Below are positions 12,682 through 24,480 of a DNA stretch of 64,000 nt, one piece after another (the first letter of the stretch is position 1; each line of letters starts with the position of its first letter). A model generated the notes under the pieces. That model was not told where the DNA came from, made no database searches, and saw nothing but the letters and a program-made list of their open reading frames with translations. The stretch covers positions 52,266,001 to 52,330,000 of the forward strand of contig CM114271.1 of NCBI GenBank assembly GCA_050084515.1, in the 5' to 3' direction. The position numbers and the translations under genes were made by a program. This DNA is from Blasia pusilla. Lineage: Eukaryota; Marchantiophyta; Marchantiopsida; Blasiales.

Positions 12682-13720
12682 TGAATGTTAGATTATATCG
12701 CAACTCTCATAACCAAATGAACACCAAATAAGCGCCAAGCGGAACATTAGAACTCTAGTGGACTCACGCTACGATGATCTCGCTTAAAAGAGGCTTTTGG
12801 AAAGGTCTCTTAGAAAAGTCCAAGGGACGAAACGTAGAGCGGAGTTGTATGTTTCATGTGGTTGTGGTCACGAGTAGGAAATCTGGACCAAACACCAAGC
12901 AAGACTTGAGATGAGTTGAGTCTTGGAAGGTTGGTTGTCAAAGAAGTGAGAACCAATTTTGGAATATGATTAGCGTTTGGGGATTTTGACTGTGTTTTGA
13001 AACATAACGTTTAGCCCCAAGATATGTTTGGTACAAGTAAGGGCCCATTGGAAATTTTATCCCAAGATAATTTTAACACACCAAAGATCTCAGCAAACGC
13101 AATAAGTAAAGGTTGAGATATTGGCCGAAAACAACTGTGAGAGCAATCGGATTGAGGGTCAATCTGAGGGGCCGGATTGTCTTTCCCTAAAGTTAGGGAG
13201 AGGGCGGGGATCCCTAGAAATACTAGTAAGGGGGAGTCTCTCCAAGGAATCTTAGAACTAAACCCCACTTTGAGCACCAAAGAGCATCTCAATGGCATGG
13301 GATGAAACGAGAGTTTGGCGTTGGAACTCGAAACCCAAACCTGATCCAAGGGAGTGGACTTTGTAAGCCACACTTGGATTCCAATCCCCAATTCATTTTT
13401 TTGACTCGTGGCTAGGGACTCATTGGATGTCCATTGGATAGCTGGAACCGCCAGGATTTCAAACACGGTTTGAGGTTCCTGAACCGACTAGAAAGACTGT
13501 CCCAAGTCTTTAAAGACTTGCCTATGTTGTAAACTGCAAAACTAGGAAGGTTGAGCTTGATGAGAGGCCGAGTCAAGAACTCAGCAAGTTAGACCCACTC
13601 ATTAATCCAGACCCAACTCCTGTGAGTGCGTGTTTGGATGCAAATGAGCGTCGAGAGCATGCCCTACTAAACGCACGCTTCCGCAACAACAAAGATTAAC
13701 ATTCAAGGAGAGTAGGCGCA
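12682..13720 (+). repeat. Element A 5' LTR
   Basis: This is about 1.04 kb and is matched along its length by 30,781-31,788. It starts TGAATG (TGAGTG in the 3' copy) and ends GGCGCA, giving the usual TG...CA limits. The two LTRs differ by many substitutions and small indels, so insertion is not recent. Confidence 0.85.
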
Positions 13721-13727
13721 CGACACG

Positions 13728-13739
13728 TGGTATCACAGC
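13728..13739 (+). other. Element A primer binding site (initiator tRNA-Met type)
   Basis: TGGTATCACAGC lies 7 nt after the LTR end. It differs at one base from TGGTATCAGAGC, the site complementary to the 3' end of plant initiator tRNA-Met that many plant LTR elements use to prime minus-strand synthesis. Confidence 0.8.
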
Positions 13740-13876
13740 TTATCCTTGATGAGCTTGAACTTGGGGTCGTGGAAGATCTAGATGTTTGAGAAGAACTCAA
13801 GGTAGCAGGATGACTGTGGCGCTCGAGGAGGAACGCAAGAGACGAGGAGGAGAGCTGAGAAAGTGAGGACTCGCAA

Positions 13877-14909
13877 ATGGGGACCAAGGGCGAAGAACCA
13901 AGAAAGTTGCAAGTCAAGCTAAAAAATCCAAGAGACAAATCAATGACAAACCATGAGCCAAAGGAAGAGATAGCGACTCCCGAAGTGCCAAGTCCCAGAC
14001 ATGAGGATGTCCCAAACAAGCATCTTTCCGCGGGGCCTTCAGCTCCAAACTCAAATGACCCGACCTTTTATGTCCAAATGATGGATTGGAGGAAGGTGAT
14101 GACGGACCAGATGACCCAACAAAGCAAGCTGATCGTTGAACTCAAGTCAAATGGAGCTTCTAATTCAGACAAGAAGCTTTGTAAGACAAATTTTCCAACG
14201 CCATTCATAGGAATGGGCATTCTCGAAAAGTGAATGAGTGTGTAATGGAGCTCAAACTCTACTTCAAAGCGCAAAGGGCAGAGGAGCAAGACAAGGTGAC
14301 TGTAGCGGTCACGTTTCTCAAGGATCACGCTCTCCACTGGTGGACGGCTCATCGCAAAGAACATCTGGGCCGTGGAAGAACTTTGAGTTGGGAAGAGTTC
14401 AAGGTGTTGATTGGTGACCGATTCACTCCGGAATATCAAGAGTATCGCGATGGCATGGAGTTTGTATGGTTGCAGCAAAGCGGATCCCTTAGCGCTTATG
14501 TGCGAGAGTTCAATGCACAAATGAAATCACTTCCAACAATGGATGAGTATGCAAAGAAGGTAATCTTCTTTAGTGGATTGAAGCCGAGCGCCGAAAAGCC
14601 CCTCTTCCGTATGCCTTAACTACTAGAGACATCCGCGGAACTTTTGAGGCTAGTGGAGCGGAGAGGGGACAATGAAGTCCAAAGCCTAAAACCCTTCGAG
14701 CCAAAAAGTTTTTCTAAGTTATCAAAAAATAAAGGGACGTCCAAGAGGGTTTGGAATGGGGTGAGCTCTACCACGGAGGGTCTCTTGCCCCAGCAGTAAA
14801 ATGAGTGGAACTCAACGCGAAGCCAAGAGGGCCACGCTACCTTAAGTCAGCAAATGCTAGAGTGATTTGCTACAATTTTGGTGAACCCGGGCATATGGCT
14901 AAGGAATGT
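13877..14909 (+). pseudogene. Element A Gag, broken
   Basis: Gag forms the virus-like particle and binds element RNA. The first frame (13,877-14,233) is a lysine/proline-rich N-terminus; after a frame change, 14,230-14,619 holds the retrotransposon Gag core with DHALHWW, FTPEYQEYRDGMEF and a YVREFN motif. A zinc-knuckle remnant lies at 14,868-14,909 (Cys-Tyr-Asn-Phe ... GHMAKEC), in which the second Cys is now Phe. Stops lie between the pieces. The match to Ty3/gypsy Gag is clear; the gene is not functional as read. Confidence 0.85.
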
Positions 14910-14966
14910 GTGAGGCCCAAGGTTAGTAAATTGAGTATGATTGTGTTTGCTGCTTAGCACTTATCG

Positions 14967-15323
14967 GTGGGAGATCTAGAGACATCTCTCCAAGTCACCA
15001 AGAGGACGCCCAATTTGGTTTACCTAGGATCCCAGATCGCAGATTGCGATGTGATGTTGCTCGTTGATACATGTGCTTTGCGCTCTTTCTTGATCCCAAG
15101 AATCGTGAAGGCTTTAGGATTGCCAACCACTAAGGCGAAAGAACCCATTAGGGTAGGTTTTGTGGGAGGCAAGTCTCACCAGACCTCAGAGTTGGTTTTA
15201 AGACTAGTTGTGGGATGCGGAGTATTCGAGTTGAAGGAGAATTTCACCATTTGCAACATGGATGGAATCGATGGAGTCTTGCGGAATACGTTCTTGGATG
15301 CGTATGAGGTGGAACTGAGGTGA
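14967..15323 (+). pseudogene. Element A aspartic protease, active site altered
   Basis: A retropepsin-like segment follows the zinc knuckle, as expected for the enzyme that cleaves Gag-Pol. The sequence LLVDTCALRSFL stands where family members have Asp-Thr/Ser-Gly, so the essential Gly is Cys. Downstream, the hydrophobic-hydrophobic-Gly region (GIDGVLRNTFL) is recognisable. It lies just upstream of the reverse transcriptase. Confidence 0.75.
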
Positions 15324-15329
15324 AGACCT

Positions 15330-16920
15330 TTGAGGTTCACCATCTTGGTAAACGGAAAATGGATGCACGCCAGATTGGTTTGTGAGGTTCCTAGGAAGAT
15401 GGAGTTGGTGAACGCCATCACGAGGACGCGTTTGACCGAGGTAGAGGATAGATTTCTTTGCTTAATGAGACAAGTAAAGGATGACACAAGCGCAAGATGC
15501 AGAGATCATAACTCAGCTTCAAAGGAAATCCTTGAAACACTCAAGAGAGTTGTGAAAGAATTTGGAGATATTTTGACGAAGGAGCTTCTGACTGAGTTGC
15601 CACCACATAGGGCGGTTGATCATAAGATAGAGGTAATACCCGGATCTCAACCACCTTCAAAGGTGCCATTGTAGGTTCAATCAAGACAAACTTGCAGAGT
15701 TGAAGAAATTGTTGGGTGAACTCCTAGAAAGGGGTTACATCCGAACTAGCAAGTCACCTTATGGAGTGCCCGTTCTCTTTGTGAAGAAGAAGGATGGAAA
15801 GTTGAGACTCTGTGTCGATTATCAGGCTCTGAATAAAGTGACGGTAAGGAATAACTATCCTCTTCTGAGGATAGATAACCTCTTTGATTGATTTTCAGGT
15901 GCTAAGTATTTCAACCAGATTGGCGTGAAATCAGGATATTATCAGATCTGGATTGCCTAAGCGGATGTAGAGAAGATTGCATGTAGGATGAGATAGGGTT
16001 CGTTCAAGTTTATGGTAATGCCTTTCGGTCTATGTAATGCGCCTCCGATGTTCACCACTTTGATGAACTCTATTTTTCATAAGGAGACGGATGAGTATGT
16101 GATCATCTACATAGATGACATACTCATCTCTTCGAAAACACTAGAGGAGCACGCTCGACATTTGAAGACGGTGTTTGAAAAACTCAAAGCGAATAAGCTT
16201 TGTGTGAACGCGAACAAGGGTGCGTTTGGTTTGATGAAGATCAAGTTCTTCGGGCATGTGGTCAGTGCAAATGGAGTGAGTCTAGACATGGAGAAGGTAA
16301 GTGCGATTGCCGGATGGGAACCGCCTTCCACTGTGAAGGGGATGAGGAGGTTCATCGGAGCGATCCAGTTTTACCGGACATATGTTAAGAACTTTTCGGG
16401 AATATTGAAACCTCTCATAGATTGGACCGCCAAGTTTTCCAACACAACATGGACGGAGGAAGTGGATAACGCGTTCAATCAAGTCAAGGAGATCCTCTTG
16501 CAGGAACCAATTTTGAAGCTGTCGGAGTTCAACCAACCGTTCGAGGTGCATACTGATGTTACTGATTTTGCGATTGTAGGAATGTTGGTACAGAAAGGGA
16601 GACCTATAGCATGTGAGAGCAAGAAGTTGAGTGACACCAAAAGGATATGGCCCACTCATGAGAAATATTTATTCGCGGAGGTTCATTGTTTGAGGAAGTG
16701 GCATCACTATTTGGGACTTAACAAGACTCGAGTATTCACCGATAAAATTTCGCTCAAGTATTTTGAGACCCAAGATCGGGTGACACCAAACCAAATCTGA
16801 TGGCATGATACCTTGGCATTGATGAATGTGGAGCTAATCCACAAGCCGGGGAAAGACAATGTCATTCCAAATGCATTAAGTCGTAGGGATGAGCATATGC
16901 CATCGACGACACAAGTCTTG
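15330..16920 (+). pseudogene. Element A reverse transcriptase and RNase H, broken
   Basis: This copies element RNA to DNA and degrades the template. The first frame (15,330-15,674) ends with the [15 protein letters not shown] lead-in. The next (15,700-15,891) has [27 protein letters not shown], then a stop; 16,012-16,800 continues with MPFGLCNAPPMF and the intact YIDD catalytic box (codons 16,108-16,119), the connection region and RNase H (FEVHTDVTDFAI). GKDNVIPNALSR ends RNase H near 16,850-16,880. Several stops and frame changes separate the pieces. The family assignment is secure. Confidence 0.9.
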
Positions 16921-16936
16921 AGAGTAATGTTCCCTA

Positions 16937-17501
16937 ATGAAACAGACTTGGAAAGAAGGATTCATGAAGGACGGGCAAGCGAGTGAGTACCTAAGGAAAT
17001 TGAAGCAGGGTAAGAAGGTGGCCAATGTAAGTTTGAGGTATGGTTTGCTAAGGTTTAAGAAAAGCAGGATCTATGTGGGCCAAGTCAAGCTACGGACCAA
17101 AGTATTTGTGGAGTGTCATGATGGACCTTTGGCACGACACAAAGGGGAGAAATCCACTCTTGCTGATTTGGCCAAGAGGTCCTTCTAGCCCAACATGAAG
17201 GAAGATGTTGCTCAATATGTGGAAACTTGCGTGACTTATGAAGCAAATAGAGTTTCTTATGCAAAGAAGCAAGGCTTACTTTGTCCTTTGCCGATCGCGG
17301 AGGGACGCTTGCAAAGTATTAGTATGGATTTCATTATGAGTCTCCCAAAATCTGAGGGATATAATGCTATATTTGTGATAGTTGATCGGTTAAGCAAGTT
17401 AGGGAGGTTTGTAGCAACGAGAGATTCTACGACGGCCTCGACGACTTTCCGACTGTTCTTGGATAGTTGATGGCAAGCTCATGGACTACCTAGAAGCATT
17501 G
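16937..17501 (+). pseudogene. Element A integrase, N-terminal part, cut by element B
   Basis: Integrase inserts the DNA copy into the genome. This part has the HHCC-type zinc-binding remnant (ECHDGPLARHKGEKS ... YVETCVTYEANR, with the second Cys of the pair replaced) and the first catalytic Asp (SISMDFIMSLP). Stops interrupt it at 16,984 and near 17,187 and 17,468. The coding sequence stops at 17,501, where element B begins, and resumes at 29,164 with the DRDPKF block. Confidence 0.85.
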
Positions 17502-18030
17502 TGTTGTGCGCATACATATCGCTACACAACAAACATCGCTGGTCACATCCACACACCGCACAACTCCGATCTTCTCCACACACGGGTAGATCCACACATG
17601 TACAGAAATCAACTCATACATATACATGGAGATCACACAACAAAAATAAAGAGTAGTAAAAATGGCACACCCAGCCTAAAACTCCACTCCTCAATCTACA
17701 TCGGTATATCGAGCCTTGTCCACCCTATGCTCTTAGGAAATTCAGACACTAGCATGGTGGTCCTATCTCACACACAACAAGAGAGGTACTTCAACGGCCC
17801 AACATGAGATGGCTTGGGAAAGCCATCTTCCTCCCTTATATAGGGTTGGGAAGAGCCAAAAGGGTCTTACCCTAAAAATAACTATCCTTTTGGTAACCTG
17901 CACGTACAATTTACCAGGAGTGGGTGACCTGCTCAACAAATCACCCGGCTATGAAAGACCTCAAGAGGAAAGTTTTCAGAAACAACATTCCACACACAAC
18001 GGACCTATACATGATACCATCTCCCTAACA
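17502..18030 (-). repeat. Element B 3' LTR (left copy), partial
   Basis: It matches 28,687-29,163 over shared blocks such as 'aaaaataaagagtag', 'ctcactcctcaatcta'-like, 'acacacaacaagagag' and 'cccttatatag'. It keeps about 140 bp of LTR terminus (17,502-17,640) that the right copy lacks, and lacks about 110 bp at the other end that the right copy keeps. The 'cccttatatag' block contains a TATA-like core, on the strand opposite to the element's genes. The polypurine tract expected beside it is missing, so a deletion has joined the LTR to the PHD region. Confidence 0.75.
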
Positions 18031-18039
18031 TGACCTACT

Positions 18040-18382
18040 ACCCTATACACATCTCGGACATATCCATCGTCCCGTGGGAACTACATCAAGAGGGGGGGTT
18101 AGACATGACATATGCCACCCTCAAGAACAACCATCACATACCAACATGGTGGCTCGTAGATCCCCACAACATATACCTCAAGCCTACAGGTACCACTACC
18201 AAGCTCAGATCCACTCTCCTATCCACGTTCGGAAGGTGACATGGTGCATAGTTGGGCATATGATCTTTCCAAACCATACCATCCGTCCCTCCAACATGAG
18301 GACTCCGGTCGGTAATACCTTGCGCACACGTAGGATTGTGCGCCCTGTAGTGACATCTAGCGTCGTGGGTACGTGTTGCCTA
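18040..18382 (-). pseudogene. Integrase tail and PHD finger of element B, decayed
   Basis: Read on the minus strand, the integrase C-terminal segment (GRTILRV ... APCHLPNVD) is followed by a PHD remnant with MLVCDGCS, a stop, then GWHMS, and finally WICPRC near the end. The spacing matches the better copies at 21,909-22,133 and 49,613-49,747. The first Cys pair is not readable and there is a stop in the domain. Confidence 0.7.
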
Positions 18383-19386
18383 TTATAAATACACGTAATC
18401 TCTAGGATGATACCTCATAATCCTTGGATGATAACCTCTTCCACGAATGGTTGCGCACCTCAATGTATCCCTATGTTGAGCAATAGTTAAGTTCTCAAAG
18501 GCCATGGGCATAACTCTACGAAAAATCTCTGCCCTTTGAGAACACGCTTGTACCCACACATTTGGATCATCAAGATCTAACACTTGTGCCATGTCATATC
18601 GAATAGTTTCAAGTAAATCTGGCTCTCTCCCAAAGAGCAAAATGTAGGGTGAAAATGATGCCAAGGATGCCTGTCGACTAAAGCGATAACCCATAGCCAA
18701 CCATGGCAACTGTAGGTCCCACTCCCTCAACTGTCCCCGCTGCAAGCTATACTAACGCAATCCTCTCTTCATTGTCTGTACTACTCTCTCCGCCAACCCA
18801 TCCATCTCAGGATGATCTTTGGACGTGGTGCGGTGATCTATCTGTGTCTGATCACACAAAGCATGAAACTCTCCCCTGAACTCGATACCCTGGTCAATCA
18901 ACACCTCCGCTGGTGCACCAAAGTGACTAAGCACACAATCTAGAAATGCATAAGTTTTTCCCTTGCTTGCCTTGTCCGGTAGTGCCACCAACTCTATCCA
19001 CTTGGAGAAATGCTCCACCATGACTAACACGTACTTGTGATGACGCTCTATCATTGGCAAAGGTCCCGCGAAGTCTAAACTCCACCGATAACCTAAACCC
19101 ATAATGGGCAAAGGATGTTATTGCAGAGTGGGAGCATTGAAGGACGCTCGCACTTTGTCATATACCTACATCAGGCCACAAACTGATGTACCATAGTATG
19201 CATGTTGCGCTACCAATATTGAACCTGGAGTAAGCTGTAAGTACGCTTTACTCCAAAATTCTCCAACTCCGCATGGGCATGTCGTACTACACATGCTCGC
19301 TAGGAAGGATGAGGTACCACTTGTATCCTACCATCTCCCCATAGCCGAAAAATATGAGTCTCCTCTCACTTGAACCTCATGGCTCT
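18383..19386 (-). pseudogene. Integrase of element B, nearly complete catalytic core
   Basis: Two adjacent frames cover the retroviral-type integrase core: 19,111-18,752 with SLDFAGPLP (first Asp), VLIDQGIEF (second Asp) and DGLAERVVQ (Glu), and 18,745-18,383 with PWLAMGYRFSRQ and SFSPYILLFGREPDL. A stop lies between them near 18,749. The N-terminal zinc-binding region (19,112-19,386) is present only as fragments. The DDE residues are retained although the gene is split. Confidence 0.85.
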
Positions 19387-19780
19387 CTACATGATCCGAT
19401 TTTTCTCCCTATCACTCACAGTGCTCGCTATGACGCTAGTACGCAAGAACTCCACAACCTCCACGTCGTCATGGATATCACGACCACCTGTCGTCTCCTC
19501 ACTGACCTTCAGATCCAAAGACTCATCATTCGACCCCATCACTAGAGTCACCACCTGCGGCTCACTTCCCATAGTCAACCAACAAAGATAGGCTGATGCA
19601 TGCCAACCGGGCACCATCTCCTCATCACTCTCTCCGTGCCATCGAGCTCCTGTGTCGTCTCTCTGACTTGAACATGGGTTACGACTCAACCCATCCGCAT
19701 CCTGGTTCAGCCAACCTGGCCTGTAAACCACCTCGAACTCATACTCCTGTAGTAATAGAGCCCACATCGCAAGCTTTCCG
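19387..19780 (-). pseudogene. RNase H end and pol linker of element B
   Basis: On the minus strand this begins right after LTR_E with the RNase H tail (KLAMWALLLQEYEFEVVYRPG, then NQDADGLSRNP), the usual end of Ty3/gypsy RNase H. A family-specific acidic linker follows (EETTGGRDIHDD). The upstream part of this RNase H is absent: the sequence is cut at 19,780 by LTR_E. Confidence 0.8.
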
Positions 19781-20490
19781 TGTCGTGCGAATATACATCG
19801 CTGCCACCATACATCGGCTGTCAAGCACACACATGTCTAAGATCCATCTAGCTATGAATCCTAACATCTCTACATATGAACAACTGGACAACCCCAATAT
19901 AAAGTTGAATACAAACTGTAAACTCTGATGAAATCTGCAACCAACCCCGCTTCATCCAAAAAGCCATACTCATGATTTTGATAAGCACTCGTGTGACAGC
20001 AAGAGAAAGTATACACAAGGATTCCCAAAATGTGTGATCTCCTTATTGATCACTCCTAGCCCACTCTTCAAGAGAGAATCCAGGCTCAATACCAACACGT
20101 CGCAGAGTATCACCAACAAGGGTCTGCAATCCTAAGGAGATGAGCTCCAAATGAGACTCATCCGAGGTATACCCCCTTGGGCACCTCCATGGGTGACCTA
20201 TACACACAAGTCACCTCCCTCCTAGCAACTCACTACCCACTTGTAGTACACCCATACTAGCTCCCTAACCAACTACCAACTAACCCACGACCCTATAGGT
20301 CCAAGTTGAGCCATACATGGCTGGGAAGGTCAACCTCTCCAAGGTTGCCACTCCTCATAAAGGAAAGGATGACCTACACTTGTAGGTCACCTCCTAAGAG
20401 CAGGTCACATATGACCTCTCAAAATAGGAAACTACAAGACCCCTCTAAGGCCTCGATACTATCTCGCCCTACGCCTCATCTACCATGACA
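19781..20490 (-). repeat. LTR_E, 3' LTR of a second family member
   Basis: This 710-bp unit starts TGTCGTGCG and ends CATGACA, the same terminal style as LTR_C and LTR_D, but its interior is different. It interrupts the RNase H tail of B. A 2-nt spacer (20,491-20,492) separates it from another copy of its own terminus (from 20,493). No matching 5' LTR was found. Confidence 0.75.
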
Positions 20491-20492
20491 AT

Positions 20493-20560
20493 TGTCGTGC
20501 GAATACACATCAGTGCCAACATACATTGGTTGTCATGTACACACATGTCTAAGATACATC
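20493..20560 (-). repeat. Repeated LTR_E terminus, second half
   Basis: The sequence repeats the first roughly 68 bp of LTR_E (19,781 onward), including TGTCGTGCGAATAC and ACACACATGTCTAAGAT. The rest of the terminus continues at 21,684-21,732, after an inserted gag-protease segment. Together they form the LTR-end duplication that C and D also show between polypurine tract and 3' LTR. Confidence 0.7.
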
Positions 20561-21683
20561 ATATACTTTGCGGTACTCGCTCCACCCAAGGATGTCTATA
20601 TCTGGAATGGACAACGCTCCACATTGGCTCTCGTCAAGCCCAATCCTCTGAATTCCGCTTAACCTAACATCAGGGGTTGCGCTCCTAAATCCAACAAGAC
20701 GGGTTATGGTCTAAAAACTCCACCTCTTAGACTTACTTACAGGGACACTTACCCCTTGTTATCCAATAATGCAACACCAAGAGAAGCCATGGCATGCTCT
20801 ATCGCGGGTCTATCGAGCATCTCCTCCATCCTAGCAGCCACAGCCTGCCATGAATCTGACGTGGACGGCCCAAGCATAGGCTCCAAGGCAGGTCCTTCAT
20901 CTCCTTTGCAATCACCCCTAAGTTTGACGCAAGAACACCAGCTCCACGCTCACATAATGTAGCGGCCAGCCAAAAAACCTCAACGGGCATACCTCCCAAC
21001 GTCATAACATCGGAAGCAGAAAATAAAGAAGCACGGTACACCATCGTGGCCGCCCCCAACAATATGCTCAACACATGCTCCTTATGAGCATCAGAAATAA
21101 GAGTTGTCGCACTCGCTTCTCCCATCGCCCTCTGTGCCTGCACACCAATAACATCACCAACTCTCCGAGAACTTTGAGAAGGACCCATCGATGGGATCCT
21201 CATCGCCTCAGACAACGTGAAAGACTAAGGAAGCCTGGTCTGTTTTGTGGCTTCCCCTCGCTGTGGATCCAAGTCTACTGCGGCTCCACGTGTTACAATA
21301 GCAGCGGCCTCCATGTGGGCAACCGGGCACATCCAACTAGGATCCTCCATATCTCTGGCTGCTCCATAAGACGTTGATGCCACGAATCCGGCATCGGGTA
21401 ACCTCAATGCCATAGTGGCAATCTACTGCTGTAGCTGTTTTTTATGAGCAGCCATCCTAGCCTCATGATTGGCGTCTCCTTTGATGTGTCTAGGTGGTGG
21501 AACTCTACCTCCTCCACGGGCAACTCCAGCTCCTCGTCCTCCAACGGGACCACCTGGTGCACGACCTCTAGGCTCCTGCTTTCTATGGTGCCCTCTCTGG
21601 CTCTTGGTCCGGAGATAACTCAAGGTGTAGGTTGAAACACATGGCGCATGTGTGACCGTACCTGTGACAGTAGTCACATTGAT
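20561..21683 (-). pseudogene. Gag/protease fragment inserted in the LTR-end repeat
   Basis: On the minus strand the segment starts with an intact CCHC zinc knuckle (21,637-21,678: CDYCHRYGHTCAMC). It then has the family-specific conserved segment (21,215-20,799, with SEAMRIPSMG and LAATLCERGAGV) and the protease active-site region near 20,680, where Asp-Ser-Gly has become Asp-Leu-Gly. It ends within the protease. It sits between two halves of the LTR-end repeat, so it appears to be a captured internal fragment of a relative, perhaps by template switching. Confidence 0.65.
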
Positions 21684-21732
21684 AACTATGAATCCTAACA
21701 TCTCTACATATGAACAACTGAACAATCCCAAT

Positions 21733-21740
21733 CCCCCCCC
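21733..21740 (-). other. Polypurine tract of element E
   Basis: A run of eight G on the minus strand precedes the LTR-end repeat and lies after the PHD-coding region, at the same relative place as the tracts at 38,550-38,557 (C) and 49,932-49,937 (D). It would prime plus-strand synthesis. Confidence 0.65.
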
Positions 21741-21908
21741 GAGTTGGTGGTTATGTCCCTCTAACTCCAGATAGCCTACAAAACAAGTCTTAATGCTATG
21801 CACGTTTCCGGTGCTAAGATCAGGAGGTCGAGTGCTATGTCGCTCCATCAATAGTCACCTTTTTGCAATCCATAACATCAAGAGTCATCTTGTATCTACC
21901 TATCACAC

Positions 21909-22133
21909 TTATGTACATCTGGGACAAAGCGAATGTCCCTGAGGAACCAAGTCAAGAGGCGGAATCAAACACAACATATGCCATCCTCGAGAACACCCAT
22001 CACAAACTAGCATCGTGGTTGCGCCTCTAGCAGACCCACACAACATGGATCTCAAGCCTACAAGAACAACTTCCAAGCTTGGATCAATCCTCCCATCTAC
22101 GTTCGGAAGATGATATGGCGCACACTTACACAC
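21909..22133 (-). pseudogene. Integrase tail and PHD finger of element E
   Basis: The open frame encodes the integrase tail (CAPYHLPNVDGRIDPSL) followed by a PHD-type zinc finger: LRSMLC, then LVCDGCSRGWHMLC, then LCPRCT and a stop. The pattern fits Cys4-His-Cys3 except that the first Cys is Ser. PHD fingers usually read histone H3 tails. Here it ends the pol polyprotein, so it could guide integration to particular chromatin; that role is an inference. Confidence 0.8.
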
Positions 22134-22139
22134 ATGATC

Positions 22140-23190
22140 TTTCCAAACGGTACCATCACGACCCTCTAAAACAAGGACTCCTGAAGGTAAAATCTCTCAC
22201 ACTCGCAGAATAGTACGTCCCGCCGTCACATCCAATATCGTCGGCGCTCTCTGCTATAGGTAGACATAATCTCCAAGATGGAATCGCCGAGTCCGTGGTC
22301 GATAGCCTCCTCCACGCGGAGTCGCATACCTCAGAGTATCGTGATGATGAGCGATAGGCAGGTTCTCAAACGTTGTAGGCATGACTTTTTGAAAGAGCTA
22401 AGCCTGATGAGAACATGCTCGCACCCATACGTCTGGATTGACAAGGTCAAGTACTTCAACCACATCTCATCGAATGAAAAATGGTAACTCTGGCTCTCTC
22501 CCATAGAGCAAGAAATATGGTGAAAATGATGCCAAGGATGTCTGCCGACTGAAGCGATAACCCATCGCCAACCACAGCAACTGTAGGTCCAAATCTCCCA
22601 AGTGTCCTCTCCGCAATCCTCTCTTCACCATCCGCACAACTCTCTCTGCCAAACCATCTGCCTCTAGATGATCTCGAGAAGTTGTACGATGATCTATTAG
22701 TTCCTGATCACACAAGGCCTGAAAGTCACCCCTAAAATCAGTACCTTGGTTCGTCAACACCTCTGTTGGTGCGCCGAAGTGATTAAGCACTCTATCAAGA
22801 AATGCATAAGCCTCACTTGACCTATCCGGAAATGCTACCAACTCAATCCACTTGGAGAAGTGCTCCACCATCACCAACATGTATCGGCTGTGGCGTACCG
22901 TCAATGGTAAGGGTCTTGCAAAGTCTAAACTCCTGCGATACCCTAGCCCCTTGATCGGTAAAGGATACAAGTGTGGTGTCCAAGCATTGAACAATGCCCA
23001 CACCCATAATGCCCACAATGCATCTGGCTACAAATTGTTGAACATCAGTCTCCATACCACGCCACCAATACTGAAATCTGAACCAAACTATACATACGCT
23101 TGACTCCGAAATGCCCTAACTCCTCGTGAGCATGTCTCACTCGTGCTCACTGCAAAGGATGCCGCACCATCCGCACTCGTCCCTCCTTCT
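22140..23190 (-). pseudogene. Integrase of element E
   Basis: The frame 23,018-22,467 carries the catalytic core: SLDFARPLP (first Asp), VLTNQGTDF (where Asp is now Asn), DGLAERVVRMVKRGL (Glu) and SFSPYFLLYGREPEL. The zinc-binding part lies in 23,055-23,190 (METDVQQFVARCIV). The second catalytic Asp is lost, so this copy should be inactive. It lies between the linker and the PHD region, as in C and D. Confidence 0.85.
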
Positions 23191-23640
23191 AGACTCGAAG
23201 CACATGCGTCCCCTCCACCTTGAACCTCCTGGCTCGGTGTAGGACCCGATCCCACTCTCTAGCACCCACCGTGCTCGCTAAGACACCTATGTGCAGGTAC
23301 TGCGAGACCATCTCATCATCGTGGATATCTCTAGTCCGTGTCGACTCCTCACTTGCATCTGGATCTGAGGACTCACCATCCAACCTCCCTCCTGGAGTGG
23401 ATGCCTCTTGCTGACCAGACATAGCCAATAGACACAAATAAGAAAATGCGCGCGAACCTGACACCATCTCCTCATCACTCTTGCCATGCCACCGCGCTCC
23501 AGTCGCATGGCTCTGGCTCGTGCATGGGTTATGGCTCAACTCGTTTGCATCCTGGTTCAGATGTCCTGGCAATGGACAGCTTGAAAATCATACTCCTACA
23601 ACAAGAGTGACCATATGGCAAGCTTTCCTGAAAGCTTGTC
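23191..23640 (-). pseudogene. Pol linker after RNase H (B/E chimera)
   Basis: The minus-strand frame 23,572-23,189 starts at the RNase H end (NQDANELSHNPC). It then has the family-specific acidic region with GARWHGKSDEEMV and TRDIHDDE, before the integrase. I know no domain for this linker, but it is kept in all copies. Confidence 0.7.
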
Positions 23641-24480
23641 AGACTCCATCAACCATCTGAGTGGCTAATGATCAGTAATGAGCGTGAAAGGGTTCCCGAA
23701 CAAATAACATCTGAAATGGGCCAGTGCCCACACTATAGCTAAGCACTCCCCCTCATAGGAACTGTACTTTGCCTCCGCAAGGTTGTTTGAGCGGCTCGCA
23801 AATGCTACTACGAACTCCTTCCCCTCATCATCTCTCTAAGTGAGCACCGCTCATAATCCCAACATACTCCAGTGCGTATATAACAAGAACCTACACTTGC
23901 GTTGATGTAACTTTAGCTCATGTAACTGCAATCGTCAAAATACCTCCTCCAGATGTCTCTCATGCTCCTTAACTGTGGCACTGAAGACGATAATGTCATC
24001 AATGTAACATCTCGCATAATTCAAAGCAGACAAAATCCTATTCATAACTTGCTGAAAACTCGCAAGGGCGTTCTTCAACCCAAATGGTAAGAACCGCCTC
24101 TAGTACAAACAATCCTTCACGAAAGGATCTATCCCCCAAAATGTTGTCTTCTCCCTATCCTCCACTTGGATGGGCAATTGATGATAGCCAGCATAGAGAT
24201 CCAAACAACTGAAGATACTTGCATGCTCCACCACATCAAAGATCTCCTCGGGAGTAGGCATAGCATAGCGATCGGCCTTCGTATGCCAATTGAAAGGACG
24301 GTAATCTCCACACATCGGCCTATCGCTCCACTAGCCATGCATGTCCTTCTTTGCCAGCATAATTGTGGCAGATGCATATTCTCCAAGCGATCTCTCCACT
24401 AGTCCAGCGTCAGCCAAGTCTCGATTCCTACTCTAAATCAAGGCTTGCTCTACGTCGGAATACTTGTAGGGTCATCGGAA
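23641..24480 (-). pseudogene. Reverse transcriptase and RNase H of element B
   Basis: The frame 24,315-24,100 has CGDYRPFN and FSCLDLYAGYHQLPI (motif with the first catalytic Asp). The YIDD box is intact at 23,995-24,006 but lies in a piece separated by stops. RNase H remnants follow to about 23,640. This is the only reverse transcriptase between the two LTR_B copies. The upstream junction to the DNMT C-terminus runs through a poorly conserved linker. Confidence 0.8.
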
